Below the pieces are notes generated by a model. It ran no database searches. It was not told the origin of the DNA and worked only from the letters and a program-made list of their open reading frames with translations. Made by a program: the position numbers and the translations under genes. A stretch of DNA of 33,631 nt from an uncultured Clostridia bacterium (lineage in GTDB: Bacteria; Bacillota; Clostridia; Lachnospirales; Lachnospiraceae), in the NCBI GenBank assembly GCA_947304065.1, contig CAMZAI010000003.1, positions 1 through 33,631 on the forward strand. The letters run 5' to 3'. Below are positions 7,912-15,669 of this stretch, in pieces (positions within the stretch are counted from its first letter, which is position 1; each line of letters opens with the position of its first letter).

Positions 7912-8658
7912 TGCGCATATGACGACGTCGTGGTCGTGACCGACGAGCTGAAGCCCCGCATGGAGCATTTCATTGAGACCGCGGGCTTCGAGAGGCACGA
8001 TTTTACCGTTGTCCCGAACATCATCGATTACAGGTCTATACGCGAAAAGGCGGAGAAGGAGCTGCGCTTCGACGAGACCACGGAGACGGACATTACGATA
8101 GAACAACTCAAAGAGATCACTGACGGCAGATATAAGGTAGTGATCAATATAGGCCGCTTCTCGTACGAAAAGGGCCAGATGAGGCTGATCGACGCGTTTG
8201 AACGCGCGGCGGCGGACGATGATAAGGCAAGATTGATCATCCTCGGTTCGTACGGCCCCGAGTACCCGAAGATCTGCGAACGCGCGGCGAGATCGAAGAT
8301 CGCGGACCGGATAACTGTGATCAAGTTCATGTCGAATCCGTTCCCGCTCCTTAAGCGATGCAATTATTTTGCGCTTTCCTCGATCTACGAAGGTTTCGGG
8401 CTGGTGCTCTGCGAGGCGGATATCCTTGGGATCCCCTGCTTCTCGACGCGTATCGTCGGGCCAACTCTCTTTATGGAGAAGTACGGAGGAATGCTGGTCG
8501 AGGATTCCACGGAAGGCATTGAGGCAGGCATCAGGGCATGTCTCGAGGGCAAAGTTAAAAAGACACTCACGGTTGATTATGAGCAGTATAACCATGAGTC
8601 GGTGCAGAATTTTGAAAAAATGGCAGAGCGGCTGACCGCGCTGCACAGGAATAAATAG
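7912..8658 (+). pseudogene. C-terminal half of the interrupted GT4 glycosyltransferase
   Basis: Continues the frame of the upstream gene straight after the amber codon. It holds the donor-binding half of a GT4 enzyme: VINIGRFSYEKGQMRLIDAF, IILGSYGPEYPKI, and the E-x7-E motif in YEGFGLVLCEAD at codons 740 and 748 counted from 6172. No ribosome site precedes any candidate start; the first in-frame start-like codon is a GTG at 7930 within the conserved AYDDVVVVTDEL segment, so independent translation is unlikely. Either the gene is decaying (recent nonsense mutation), or the stop is read through, or it is a sequence error. The rest shows no frameshift or other stop, so the change is recent or the frame is still selected. 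Confidence 0.75.
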
Positions 8659-8706
8659 AATTGCGAACAGGGTCCGAAGCGGCCCGCGCAAAGAACGGAG
8701 GCAAAT

Positions 8707-10017
8707 ATGTCCGCAAAGAAGCTGGCAGAATTCATCAAAAAGGCGGTTTCGCCTTATCATACCGTGGAGGAGTCGCGTAAGATCCTTGAAGATAAGGGTT
8801 TCGCGAGGCTCGAGGCGGGAAAAGAGTGGAAGCTCAAAAAAGGCGGGAAATACTATGTGATCCCGTTTAAGACCGCGATATTCGCATTTACGCTGCCGAA
8901 GGCGAAGACCTCGCGCGGCGTGCACATCGCCGCGGCGCATACGGATTTCCCCTGCCTGCATTTAAAGCCGAAGGCCGAGCAGGTGAGCGCGGGATATATG
9001 CGCCTGAACGTCGAAGTTTACGGCGGTCCGATACTTAACACCTGGCTCGACAGACCTCTCTCCCTCGCGGGACGCGTGCTCTTAAAGAGCAAAGATGTCT
9101 ATGCGCCCAAGGAAGTGCTTGTGGATTTTGCCAGACCTGTGGTAACGATCCCGAACCTTGCGATCCATTACAACCGTGAGGTAAATAAGGGCGTGGAGCT
9201 CACAAAGCAGAACGACATGCTCCCGCTGCTCGGAGTGCTTACCGATGAGCTTAACAAGGACGGATATTTTGTGGACTTCCTCGCAAAGGAGATCGGCGCG
9301 AAGCCCGCGGACATCCTTGATTTTGACCTGATCGTCTACAACTGCGAAGCTCCCGCGTTTGTCGGAATGAACGGCGAGCTGCTCTCGTGCCCGAGACTCG
9401 ACAACATCACTTCCTGCTTCGCTCTTGTAGAGGGCATCGGCAATGAAAGCAAAAAGCCGGCCGCAAAGGGCAAAACTACAACTGTAGAAGAAGGTGTGGA
9501 TCTGATCGCGCTCTTTGATAATGAGGAGATCGGGTCGGGCACAAAGCAGGGTGCGGATTCGGCTCTGCTGAACGGCATCTTAAAGCGCATTTACTCAGCG
9601 CTCGGACAGACTGAGATCGAGCTTGAGAACGATATACAGAAGGGCTTCCTGCTCTCCGTGGATGTCGCGCATGCGCTGCATCCGGCCAAGACAGAGAAGT
9701 TCGATCAGAACAACTGCATGAAGATGGGCGAGGGCGTGACCTTCAAGCTCAGCGCGAACCAGCGTTATTCCTATGACGCGGTGGCTGTGGCTTCGCTCCA
9801 GCAGCTCTGCGACAAAAACAAGATAAGATATAAGAAGTTTGTCAATCATTCGGATATGCCGGGCGGCGGAACATTGGGACCGATCATTTCGTCATGGCTG
9901 CCGATGTACACCGTGGACATCGGAGTACCGATACTTGCGATGCATTCCGCAAGGGAGCTGATGGGAGCGTCCGACCAGGACGAGCTCGAAAAGCTGATCA
10001 GAGCATTTATGGACTAG
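8707..10017 (+). CDS. M18-family zinc aminopeptidase
   Basis: Cytoplasmic metallo-aminopeptidase (aspartyl-aminopeptidase type) that removes N-terminal residues from peptides. At 436 residues it is the normal family length. The family motifs are present in order: metal-binding AAHTDFP, GGPILNTWLDRPLSLAG, CPRLDNITSCFA, the metal/catalytic stretch ALFDNEEIGSGTKQGADS, SVDVAHALHP, and the C-terminal NHSDMPGGGTLGPI with HSARELMG. The start ATG at 8707 is preceded by GGAGG. The product has no signal peptide. It is 16 bases ahead of the HAD gene and probably co-transcribed with it. Confidence 0.95.
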   Translation: MSAKKLAEFIKKAVSPYHTVEESRKILEDKGFARLEAGKEWKLKKGGKYYVIPFKTAIFAFTLPKAKTSRGVHIAAAHTDFPCLHLKPKAEQVSAGYMRLNVEVYGGPILNTWLDRPLSLAGRVLLKSKDVYAPKEVLVDFARPVVTIPNLAIHYNREVNKGVELTKQNDMLPLLGVLTDELNKDGYFVDFLAKEIGAKPADILDFDLIVYNCEAPAFVGMNGELLSCPRLDNITSCFALVEGIGNESKKPAAKGKTTTVEEGVDLIALFDNEEIGSGTKQGADSALLNGILKRIYSALGQTEIELENDIQKGFLLSVDVAHALHPAKTEKFDQNNCMKMGEGVTFKLSANQRYSYDAVAVASLQQLCDKNKIRYKKFVNHSDMPGGGTLGPIISSWLPMYTVDIGVPILAMHSARELMGASDQDELEKLIRAFMD

Positions 10018-10033
10018 GATTTGGAAGATTTTT

Positions 10034-10876
10034 ATGAACAGAAAACTTGTATTTTTTGATGTTGACGGCACGATATGGGATTGGAAGAGAGTGGTGCCGG
10101 ATTCCGCGAGGGAAGCGGTGCGCCGGATGCGCGAAAACGGGCATATGGCGTTTATCTGCAGCGGAAGGGCCAAAGGGAATCTGATAGCGCCGTGGCTGCT
10201 GGACATCGGCTTTGACGGAATGGTGGCCGCCTGCGGAGCTTATGTCGAGCTCGAGGGAGAGATACTGTATAACCGCCTGATCGAGCAGCCGCAGGTGAAA
10301 AAGACCGTTGATGTGCTGAACCGCTGCAAAATGCCCTTCGTGCTGGAGGGCCCGAAGAAGCACTGGGTTTCAAACTGGGGCTTTGACCGCGACGACTATG
10401 TCGCAAATCTCTACGAGCTGCTGAAGGACGATGCGGTAACTATCGGCGAATATACCGAAGGCATCGAGATCAATAAATTCTCGGCGGATATCCTGGGACA
10501 GACCGATTACCGCGAGATACGAGCGACTCTGGACGATTACTTTGATTTTATCGAGCACGGAGTGACTCCCGATCTGCTGCTGACTTCCGAGCATAAGGGC
10601 AAGCCGCTGGAGATCCTCGGAGTGATAGAGGCTGTGCCGAAGGGTCTTTCAAAGGGCGTCGGACTGAAGATGGTCTGCGAGAAGCTGGGCATTTCGCCCG
10701 AGGATACGATCGCGGTCGGAGACAGCGTGAACGACCTCGAGATGTTTGAGACGGCCGGCACCGCGATAGCGATGGGCAATGCGACCGACGCCGCAAAACA
10801 GGCCGCGGACTGGATCACGACCGATATCCACGCGGACGGGATCATGAACGCGATGCGCCATTTTGGGCTGATATGA
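10034..10876 (+). CDS. HAD-superfamily hydrolase, Cof type
   Basis: Probable cytoplasmic phosphatase for sugar phosphates or similar small substrates. Motif I is FFDVDGTIWD (nucleophile Asp and acid/base Asp), motif II lies in ICSGR, and the C-terminal Mg site is DTIAVGDSVNDLEMFETAG. The large cap between about 85 and 185 marks a Cof/type IIB member, in which a substrate cannot be read from sequence. Length of 280 residues is usual. The start ATG at 10034 has only a weak ribosome site, consistent with coupling to the peptidase gene. Confidence 0.92.
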   Translation: MNRKLVFFDVDGTIWDWKRVVPDSAREAVRRMRENGHMAFICSGRAKGNLIAPWLLDIGFDGMVAACGAYVELEGEILYNRLIEQPQVKKTVDVLNRCKMPFVLEGPKKHWVSNWGFDRDDYVANLYELLKDDAVTIGEYTEGIEINKFSADILGQTDYREIRATLDDYFDFIEHGVTPDLLLTSEHKGKPLEILGVIEAVPKGLSKGVGLKMVCEKLGISPEDTIAVGDSVNDLEMFETAGTAIAMGNATDAAKQAADWITTDIHADGIMNAMRHFGLI

Positions 10877-10893
10877 GACTGCATTGATGCAAG

Positions 10894-10930
10894 ACCCGCC
10901 GCCGGTCTTAAATGATCGGCGGCGGGTTTT
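10894..10930 (+). terminator. terminator after the HAD gene
   Basis: A perfect 11-bp GC-rich stem (10894-10904 with 10917-10927; ACCCGCCGCCG / CGGCGGCGGGT), a 12-base loop and a short T run. The T-tract is only four bases, so strength rests on the stem. Confidence 0.75.
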
Positions 10931-10983
10931 CGCGTGAGATGACCGTTAAGACCGGAGTAAGCCAGGATGAAAAAAATTTTAAA

Positions 10984-11040
10984 AATACCCCTTGACACGT
11001 GATACTATGTGCTGTATAGTATGACGTGTTGAGGGGTATT
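10984..11040. promoter_or_regulatory. 57-bp imperfect palindrome over the padR promoter (probable PadR operator)
   Basis: The centre is 11012. The inner arms ATACTAT (11002-11008) and ATAGTAT (11016-11022) are separated by 7 bases. The symmetry continues outward through ACACGT/ACGTGT and CCCC/GGGG to AATA/TATT at the ends. Apart from the central spacer, only three mirrored positions fail (10993/11031, 10994/11030, 11001/11023). ATACT...AGTAT dyads are typical of PadR-family operators, and padR is the first gene downstream, so autorepression is likely. On the minus strand the palindrome is followed by a long T/A run (10970-10985), so it could also stop transcription entering from the right. 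Confidence 0.75.
10992..11020 (+). promoter_or_regulatory. strong promoter of the padR operon
   Basis: A perfect -35 TTGACA (10992-10997), 17-base spacer, and -10 TATAGT (11015-11020). Both boxes sit inside the palindrome at 10984-11040, so any protein bound there would block polymerase. Confidence 0.88.
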
Positions 11041-11112
11041 ACACGTCGCGAAGTATAACACCCTCGTGAAGGAAAACAGATATATATACACATACAGAAA
11101 AGGAGGAATCGA

Positions 11113-11472
11113 ATGGATTCTCAGTTCAGACGCGGCATACTTGACGCATGTGTGCTGGCAGTTCTTGAGAAGGGCGAATCCTACGGATATCAGTTGGTGA
11201 AGGATATCAGTCAGTTCATTACGATAACCGAATCCACACTTTATCCTATACTGAAGAGGCTTGAACAGACTGCCATGCTGGAAGTTTTCTCGCAGGAACA
11301 TAACGGAAGACTTCGGAAATATTACAGGATCACTCCTGCGGGACGTGACCGTATCACGGAATTACTTAATGAGTGGGAAGAGATAGTTAAGGTTTATCAG
11401 TTTATCGTTACAGAGAGAGGAGAGAGTCATGAACAGAGCGGAATTTCTTTCGGCACTGAGAGCGGAGCTTGA
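11113..11472 (+). CDS. PadR-family transcriptional repressor
   Basis: A 119-residue winged-helix regulator. The N-terminal domain reads RRGILDACVLAVLEKGESYGYQLVKDI and ITESTLYPILKRLEQ, the family's recognition helix region, followed by the wing (RLRKYYRITPAGRDRI) and a short C-terminal helix. AAGGAGG stands 6 bases before the ATG. The 3' end overlaps the DUF1700 gene by 44 bases, and the three genes 11113-13090 form a PadR-DUF1700-DUF4097 cassette common in Firmicutes, linked to envelope stress. It probably represses its own operon through the palindrome upstream. Confidence 0.93.
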   Translation: MDSQFRRGILDACVLAVLEKGESYGYQLVKDISQFITITESTLYPILKRLEQTAMLEVFSQEHNGRLRKYYRITPAGRDRITELLNEWEEIVKVYQFIVTERGESHEQSGISFGTESGA

Positions 11473-12034
11473 AAGACAGTATATTAGCGGTGCGGATAAT
11501 ATGACCGAGTATTATGACGAGATGATCTGCGACCGCATGGAAGAAGGAATGAGTGAGGAAGAGGCGGTTGCGTCTCTCGGAAGCATTGAGGATATCGTCA
11601 ATGAAGCGCTCATCGATCGTCCGATGACGACAATCGTCAGGGACAGGGTTAAAAAGAGTAAGGACAATGCGGAAAAGAAGGGCCACGGAGCTCTCTGGAT
11701 CACACTTGCGATCCTCGGATTCCCGGTATGGTTCCCGCTGATGCTCAGCGCAGCCATTGTAGCGTTTGTGTTATTCCTGGTTTTCTGGATCCTGGTCGGA
11801 ACCGTTTTCATCGTAATCGGAAGCCTTGCGCTTTCGGCGGTTGCATGCCTTGCGGCAGCGATTACTTTCCCCTTCGGGTGGATAAGTATTCCGTCGCTTC
11901 TGGTAGCGCTCGGAGGAGCGTTGGCGCTCGGAAGCATCGTTCTGCTCCTGTGGAGACCGATGATCAGTTTCAGCAAGGCCGCCGGCAGATTCTTTGCCGA
12001 CATTGTAAGATCTATCAAGCGTAAGTTCGTATAA
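11429..12034 (+). CDS. DUF1700 (HAAS-domain) membrane protein
   Basis: A 201-residue protein. Residues 1-65 are the HAAS helical domain (FLSALRAELERQY, YYDEMICDRMEEGMSEEEAVASLGS), which in similar operons interacts with the PadR partner. Then come hydrophobic helices at about 85-125 and 128-175, and a basic C-terminal tail. It begins inside the end of padR with a GGAGAGAG ribosome site, so translation is coupled. It probably senses or relays a membrane signal to PadR; that role is inferred from context. Confidence 0.88.
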   Translation: MNRAEFLSALRAELERQYISGADNMTEYYDEMICDRMEEGMSEEEAVASLGSIEDIVNEALIDRPMTTIVRDRVKKSKDNAEKKGHGALWITLAILGFPVWFPLMLSAAIVAFVLFLVFWILVGTVFIVIGSLALSAVACLAAAITFPFGWISIPSLLVALGGALALGSIVLLLWRPMISFSKAAGRFFADIVRSIKRKFV

Positions 12035-12046
12035 AAGGGGGACATC

Positions 12047-13090
12047 ATGAATAAAAGTGTTATGATTGGAATTCTTGGATTAATTGCAGGTTTGCTGCTG
12101 ATCGGGATCGGATTCCTGGTTGTAAGAGGCGACTGGACTAAGTTTAACGGACGCAACGGGGCGTCAAAGTACGAAAAGAGCGAATATGTGTGCAGCGGAA
12201 ATATCGACGAGATCGAGATAGGAGAGCGTTCCGAAAACATCGAGATCAGGATCGGAAGCGTGGATAAGCCCGTTATCGAGTACTGGTACAGAGAGGGCGA
12301 AAAGGATGAGATCGTCATTACCGAAAAGGACGGTAAGCTGACCTTTAAGAGAGAAGATAAGCACTCGATGAAAGTCGTATTCTTCAGCATGAATTTTGAG
12401 GACACTTCCACTGTTGTTACACTGCCCGAAGATTATAACGGCCCTATCACTGCAACCGCTACCAGCGGCAGGGTAATGGCGACCGGAGTCACGACCGGTA
12501 AGGATATGACCCTCAAGGCAAACTCGGGCTATGTGGTTGCTGAGAATCTCAAGGCGGACAATCTTACCATGAAGGCTACGTCCGGTTCGATCAAGCTCAA
12601 CGACACGGAGTGCGCGGGCAGGGCAGAAATAGAGAATACTTCCGGCTATATCACGGTTGAGCGTCTGGCGGCCGGCGGCGAGGTTTTCATAAAGAACACT
12701 TCCGGATATATCAGGGCTACGGATGTGAGCGGCAATGATTTCAGCTCACAGAACAGTTCGGGAGGAATGGGCTTATCAAAGATTACCTGCGATGAGTTTT
12801 TCGCAAAGAACACTTCGGGTTCGATCAAGCTTAACAACGTAACCGCAGCGAGCATTGAGGCGGAGAACACTTCGGGCGGCATCAGGCTCGACGGCGTTTC
12901 GGGCGATGCGCTTAAGTTCACGAGCCGCAGCGGCAGCATCAACGGCAATATCAACGGAAAAGAGTCGGATTATTCGGTCATCACTTCAACCACCTCAGGT
13001 TCATGCAATCTTGCGGCGAGCAGGGACGGTGACAAGACCCTCGATGTCAGCACCACCAGCGGCGGCATCAGAATAACATTTGACAAATAA
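12047..13090 (+). CDS. membrane-anchored DUF4097-like beta-solenoid protein
   Basis: A 347-residue protein with one N-terminal membrane anchor (about 5-27) followed by an extracytoplasmic domain. From about 125 to the end it consists of short repeated rungs with the pattern NTSGxI or ATSGxI every 20-25 residues (TSGRV, NSGYV, TSGSI, TSGYI, NTSGYI, NTSGSI, NTSGGI, TTSGGI), typical of DUF4097 right-handed beta-solenoids. It is the third gene of the PadR cassette, 12 bases after DUF1700, with GGGGG ahead of the ATG. In homologous cassettes the function is unknown; an outward-facing sensor or stress-shield role is conjecture. The metG promoter overlaps its stop codon. Confidence 0.88.
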   Translation: MNKSVMIGILGLIAGLLLIGIGFLVVRGDWTKFNGRNGASKYEKSEYVCSGNIDEIEIGERSENIEIRIGSVDKPVIEYWYREGEKDEIVITEKDGKLTFKREDKHSMKVVFFSMNFEDTSTVVTLPEDYNGPITATATSGRVMATGVTTGKDMTLKANSGYVVAENLKADNLTMKATSGSIKLNDTECAGRAEIENTSGYITVERLAAGGEVFIKNTSGYIRATDVSGNDFSSQNSSGGMGLSKITCDEFFAKNTSGSIKLNNVTAASIEAENTSGGIRLDGVSGDALKFTSRSGSINGNINGKESDYSVITSTTSGSCNLAASRDGDKTLDVSTTSGGIRITFDK

Positions 13091-13109
13091 GCATTTTGCA
13101 TGATATACT
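13080..13109 (+). promoter_or_regulatory. metG promoter
   Basis: A perfect -35 TTGACA at 13080-13085 spanning the end of the DUF4097 gene, an 18-base spacer, and TATACT at 13104-13109 with an extended -10 TG at 13101-13102. Transcription should start near 13115, the first base of the T-box stem I. Confidence 0.85.
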
Positions 13110-13114
13110 TTACC

Positions 13115-13383
13115 GCAGTTAAGAGCGATGAAGGGAAGAGTAGATCGCGAATACTCCCACAGAGAGCCCGTGTTTGCTGAGATCGGGCGGAGGGATAACG
13201 GTTGAAGATGGTCCCGGAGCTTCGGGTATGAACGCACTGCCTTAGTATCCGACGGGTGTTCCCGTTACAGGACAGACTGTTGATGGACAGTCGCTGAGGG
13301 TCGTATCGTGAGGTACGGCTGAATTAAAGTGGAACCACGTGAGTTTATGCTCTCGTCTTTAATAAGACGGGAGCTATTTTTTT
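13115..13383 (+). promoter_or_regulatory. T-box riboswitch, methionine type, in front of metG
   Basis: Leader RNA that senses uncharged tRNA and controls transcription of metG. The stem I base pairs GCAGT (13115-13119) with ACTGC (13236-13240). The specifier loop has the AGTA motif at 13139-13142 on the 5' side and GAA-G-ATG-G on the 3' side (13204-13211), enclosed by a GGGA/TCCC helix; the specifier is therefore ATG, methionine, matching the gene downstream. The T-box core TGGAACCACG is at 13330-13339, and the competing terminator is at 13349-13383. The base after TGG is A, which would pair with a U at tRNA position 73; methionine tRNAs usually carry A there (see findings). Confidence 0.92.
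13349..13383 (+). terminator. T-box-controlled terminator
   Basis: An 11-bp stem with one G-U pair (13349-13359 with 13364-13374), a TAAT loop and a T-rich tail ending in seven T (13377-13383). It is the off-state structure of the T-box and sits directly before the metG ribosome site AGGAGG. Confidence 0.9.
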
Positions 13384-13397
13384 CAGGAGGAGCAGAA

Positions 13398-15374
13398 ATG
13401 GAGAAGACACCTTTTTACATCACTACCCCGATATACTATCCTTCGGGGAATCCGCACATCGGACACTGTTATACGACGGTGGCATGCGATTCGATCGCGC
13501 GTTATAAGAGAATGCAGGGACATAAGGTAATGTTCCTGACCGGTACCGACGAGCACGGTCTCAAGATCGTGCAGAAGGCCAGAGAAGCAGGTATTACACC
13601 CAAGCAGTATGTTGACAATATTGTTGAGATATTCAAAAAGCTCTGGAGCTACATGGGCATCAGCTACGACAGATATATCCGTACAACGGACGATTATCAT
13701 ATCGAGAGCGTTCAGAAGATATTTAAGACACTTTACGACAAAGGCTACATCTACAAGGGTAAGTATGTAGGAAAATACTGCACTCCCTGCGAGAGTTTCT
13801 GGACTCCTTCGCAGCTGAAGAACGGCAAATGCCCCGACTGCGGCAGACCTGTCATTGATGCCGAGGAAGAAGCATATTTCTTCAAAATGTCGCTGTTTGC
13901 GGACCGCCTCGAAGATCTGCTCTTAAATACCGATTACTTAAGACCCAAGACCAGAGCCATCGAGCTGGTTAATAACTTTATCAAGCCGGGTCTTGAGGAT
14001 CTGTGCGTTTCACGTACGTCATTTTCGTGGGGAGTACCGGTTTCGTTTGATACCAAGCATGTTGTGTATGTATGGATCGATGCGCTGTCCAACTATATCA
14101 CCGCGCTCGGTTTCGGCAACAGCAGGTATGACGACTATAAGACTTTCTGGCCCGCAGACGTTCATATGGTGGCAAAGGACATCATGAGATTCCATGCGCT
14201 GATCTGGCCCGCAATGCTGATGGCACTTGAGGAGCCGCTGCCCAAGCATCTGGCGGTTCACGGCTGGATCACCTTTAACGGAGACAAGATGTCGAAGTCC
14301 AAGGGCAATGTCGTAGATCCCTTCATTCTCGGAGAGCGCTACGGCTGCGACGCCATCCGCTATCATATCTTAAGAGAGATGGCGCTCGGCGCGGATTCGG
14401 ATTTCTCGAACGAGATCCTGATCAACCGCATCAATTCTGATCTGGCAAACGGCTTCGGAAATCTGGTATCGCGTACCGTGGCAATGGCTGACAAGTACTT
14501 CGGCGGAACCCTTCCCACCGAAAGAGAAGAGGCGCCCGTCGATAAGGAACTCATCGACCTTGCGCTTTCAATCTGCCCGAAGGTTGACGAATTTATCGAC
14601 AATACCCAGATCAAGCAGGCGCTCGAGACCATCTTCACGCTTGTCGACAGGGCAAATAAGTACATCGACGAGACGACTCCCTGGGTACTCGGCAAAGACG
14701 AGAGCAAGAAGGCCCGTCTGGCGACAGTCCTTTACAATCTGCTCGAGTCCATCCGTATCATATCGACTCTGCTTTCGGCATTTATGCCTACGACCATGCC
14801 CAAGGTATGGGAGCAGATCGGCGCTTCGGCTTCCGATACAACCTATGAGAACGCGCAGAAGTTCAATGTGCTGCCTCTTGATGTAACGGTACATAAGGGC
14901 GAGATCCTCTTCCCCCGCATCGATGTGGATAAGGAGATCGAAGAGCTCAACGCGATAATCACAAAGAATGCTCCGAAGGAAGAGGCAAAGGACAGTGCTG
15001 CAGAGGAGAAGAAGGAAGATGCCGCAGAGCTGCATGTTCCCACCAAGCCCGAGATCACTTACGACGATTTCGCGAAGCTCGAATTCCGCGTCGGCGAGAT
15101 CATCAAGTGCGAGGAGGTTCCGAAGTCGAAGAAGCTTCTCTGCTCGCAGGTTAAGATCGGCAGCGACGTGAAGCAGATCGTTTCGGGCATCAAGTCTCAT
15201 TACACTCCCGAGCAGATGGTCGGAAAGCGCGTAATGGTAGTGGTTAACTTAAAGCCCGCGACTCTGGCCGGACTTGTTTCGGAAGGCATGATCCTCTGCG
15301 CCGAGAACGAAGAGGGCGACCTTGCGATCATGGTTCCCGAGAAGCCTTTCGAGGGCGGCAGCGAGATCTGCTGA
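13398..15374 (+). CDS. metG: methionyl-tRNA synthetase
   Basis: Charges tRNA-Met with methionine for translation. The ATG at 13398 follows AGGAGG; an upstream in-frame start at 13329 lies in the T-box and is rejected. The 658-residue protein has the class I signatures HIGH (residues 20-23) and KMSKS (297-301), and a zinc knuckle with Cys128, 131, 145 and 148. The anticodon-binding helices cover about 370-530. An acidic Lys/Glu/Ala linker near 535-555 joins a C-terminal EMAP/Trbp111-type tRNA-binding domain (DDFAKLEFRVGEI to the end), the usual dimerising form in Firmicutes. Expression is controlled by the methionine T-box. Confidence 0.98.
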   Translation: MEKTPFYITTPIYYPSGNPHIGHCYTTVACDSIARYKRMQGHKVMFLTGTDEHGLKIVQKAREAGITPKQYVDNIVEIFKKLWSYMGISYDRYIRTTDDYHIESVQKIFKTLYDKGYIYKGKYVGKYCTPCESFWTPSQLKNGKCPDCGRPVIDAEEEAYFFKMSLFADRLEDLLLNTDYLRPKTRAIELVNNFIKPGLEDLCVSRTSFSWGVPVSFDTKHVVYVWIDALSNYITALGFGNSRYDDYKTFWPADVHMVAKDIMRFHALIWPAMLMALEEPLPKHLAVHGWITFNGDKMSKSKGNVVDPFILGERYGCDAIRYHILREMALGADSDFSNEILINRINSDLANGFGNLVSRTVAMADKYFGGTLPTEREEAPVDKELIDLALSICPKVDEFIDNTQIKQALETIFTLVDRANKYIDETTPWVLGKDESKKARLATVLYNLLESIRIISTLLSAFMPTTMPKVWEQIGASASDTTYENAQKFNVLPLDVTVHKGEILFPRIDVDKEIEELNAIITKNAPKEEAKDSAAEEKKEDAAELHVPTKPEITYDDFAKLEFRVGEIIKCEEVPKSKKLLCSQVKIGSDVKQIVSGIKSHYTPEQMVGKRVMVVVNLKPATLAGLVSEGMILCAENEEGDLAIMVPEKPFEGGSEIC

Positions 15375-15458
15375 TGACAGGGATTGCCATGAATATGGTT
15401 GTTTGGTGATCAAACTCATTTTTGTGCAACTTGTACATTATTTTTAAATATTATATAC

Positions 15459-15521
15459 AATACGACGAATCTGATGAAAATGTCTTTAATTGTATTGACA
15501 ATTCATCGGGTTCGTCGTATT
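15459..15521. repeat. 20-bp inverted repeat in the AT-rich metG-tadZ gap
   Basis: Arms at 15459-15478 and 15502-15521 pair over all 20 positions as RNA (18 Watson-Crick pairs, two G-U), with a 23-base loop that holds a smaller AATTGT/ACAATT dyad. A T-rich stretch (CTTTTCTTGTCTTT) follows, so it may terminate metG. A promoter-like sequence lies across the loop and right arm. The surrounding 15400-15660 is clearly richer in A+T than both neighbours and has no credible gene. Confidence 0.7.
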
Positions 15522-15523
15522 CT
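15495..15523 (+). promoter_or_regulatory. candidate promoter for the Tad operon
   Basis: TTGACA at 15495-15500, a 17-base spacer and TATTCT at 15518-15523. The -35 is perfect, the -10 matches 4 of 6. It lies within the inverted repeat, giving a possible leader of about 140 bases before tadZ. A weaker alternative (TTGTAC at 15431, TATACA at 15454) lies upstream. Confidence 0.5.
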
Positions 15524-15669
15524 TTTCTTGTCTTTAAAACAATTATCGTTTCTAAACGATCAAAAAACAATTCTGAAGTACATTTTTGTTTATTCATTAA
15601 TCTCTTATTTTCCTTGGAATCTGAACAGAAAATTTTAAGCAACGGAGGACAAAAACAACGGAAAAAATA

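Noticed and set aside
7930-8658. Independent gene starting at GTG 7930
   Set aside because: No ribosome site; the GTG is in a conserved strand of the GT4 domain continuous with the upstream frame.
7390-8961. 523-codon open frame on the minus strand
   Set aside because: It lies antisense to the transferase gene and runs across its stop, has no ribosome site or recognisable domain, and its Arg/Leu-rich product is typical of a shadow frame.
11512-12411. 299-codon minus-strand frame
   Set aside because: Spans the DUF1700/DUF4097 junction antisense to two well-supported genes; Ser/Pro-rich with no motif.
13329-13397. Upstream in-frame start for metG
   Set aside because: It lies inside the T-box core and terminator; the ATG at 13398 has the AGGAGG site and matches the family N-terminus.
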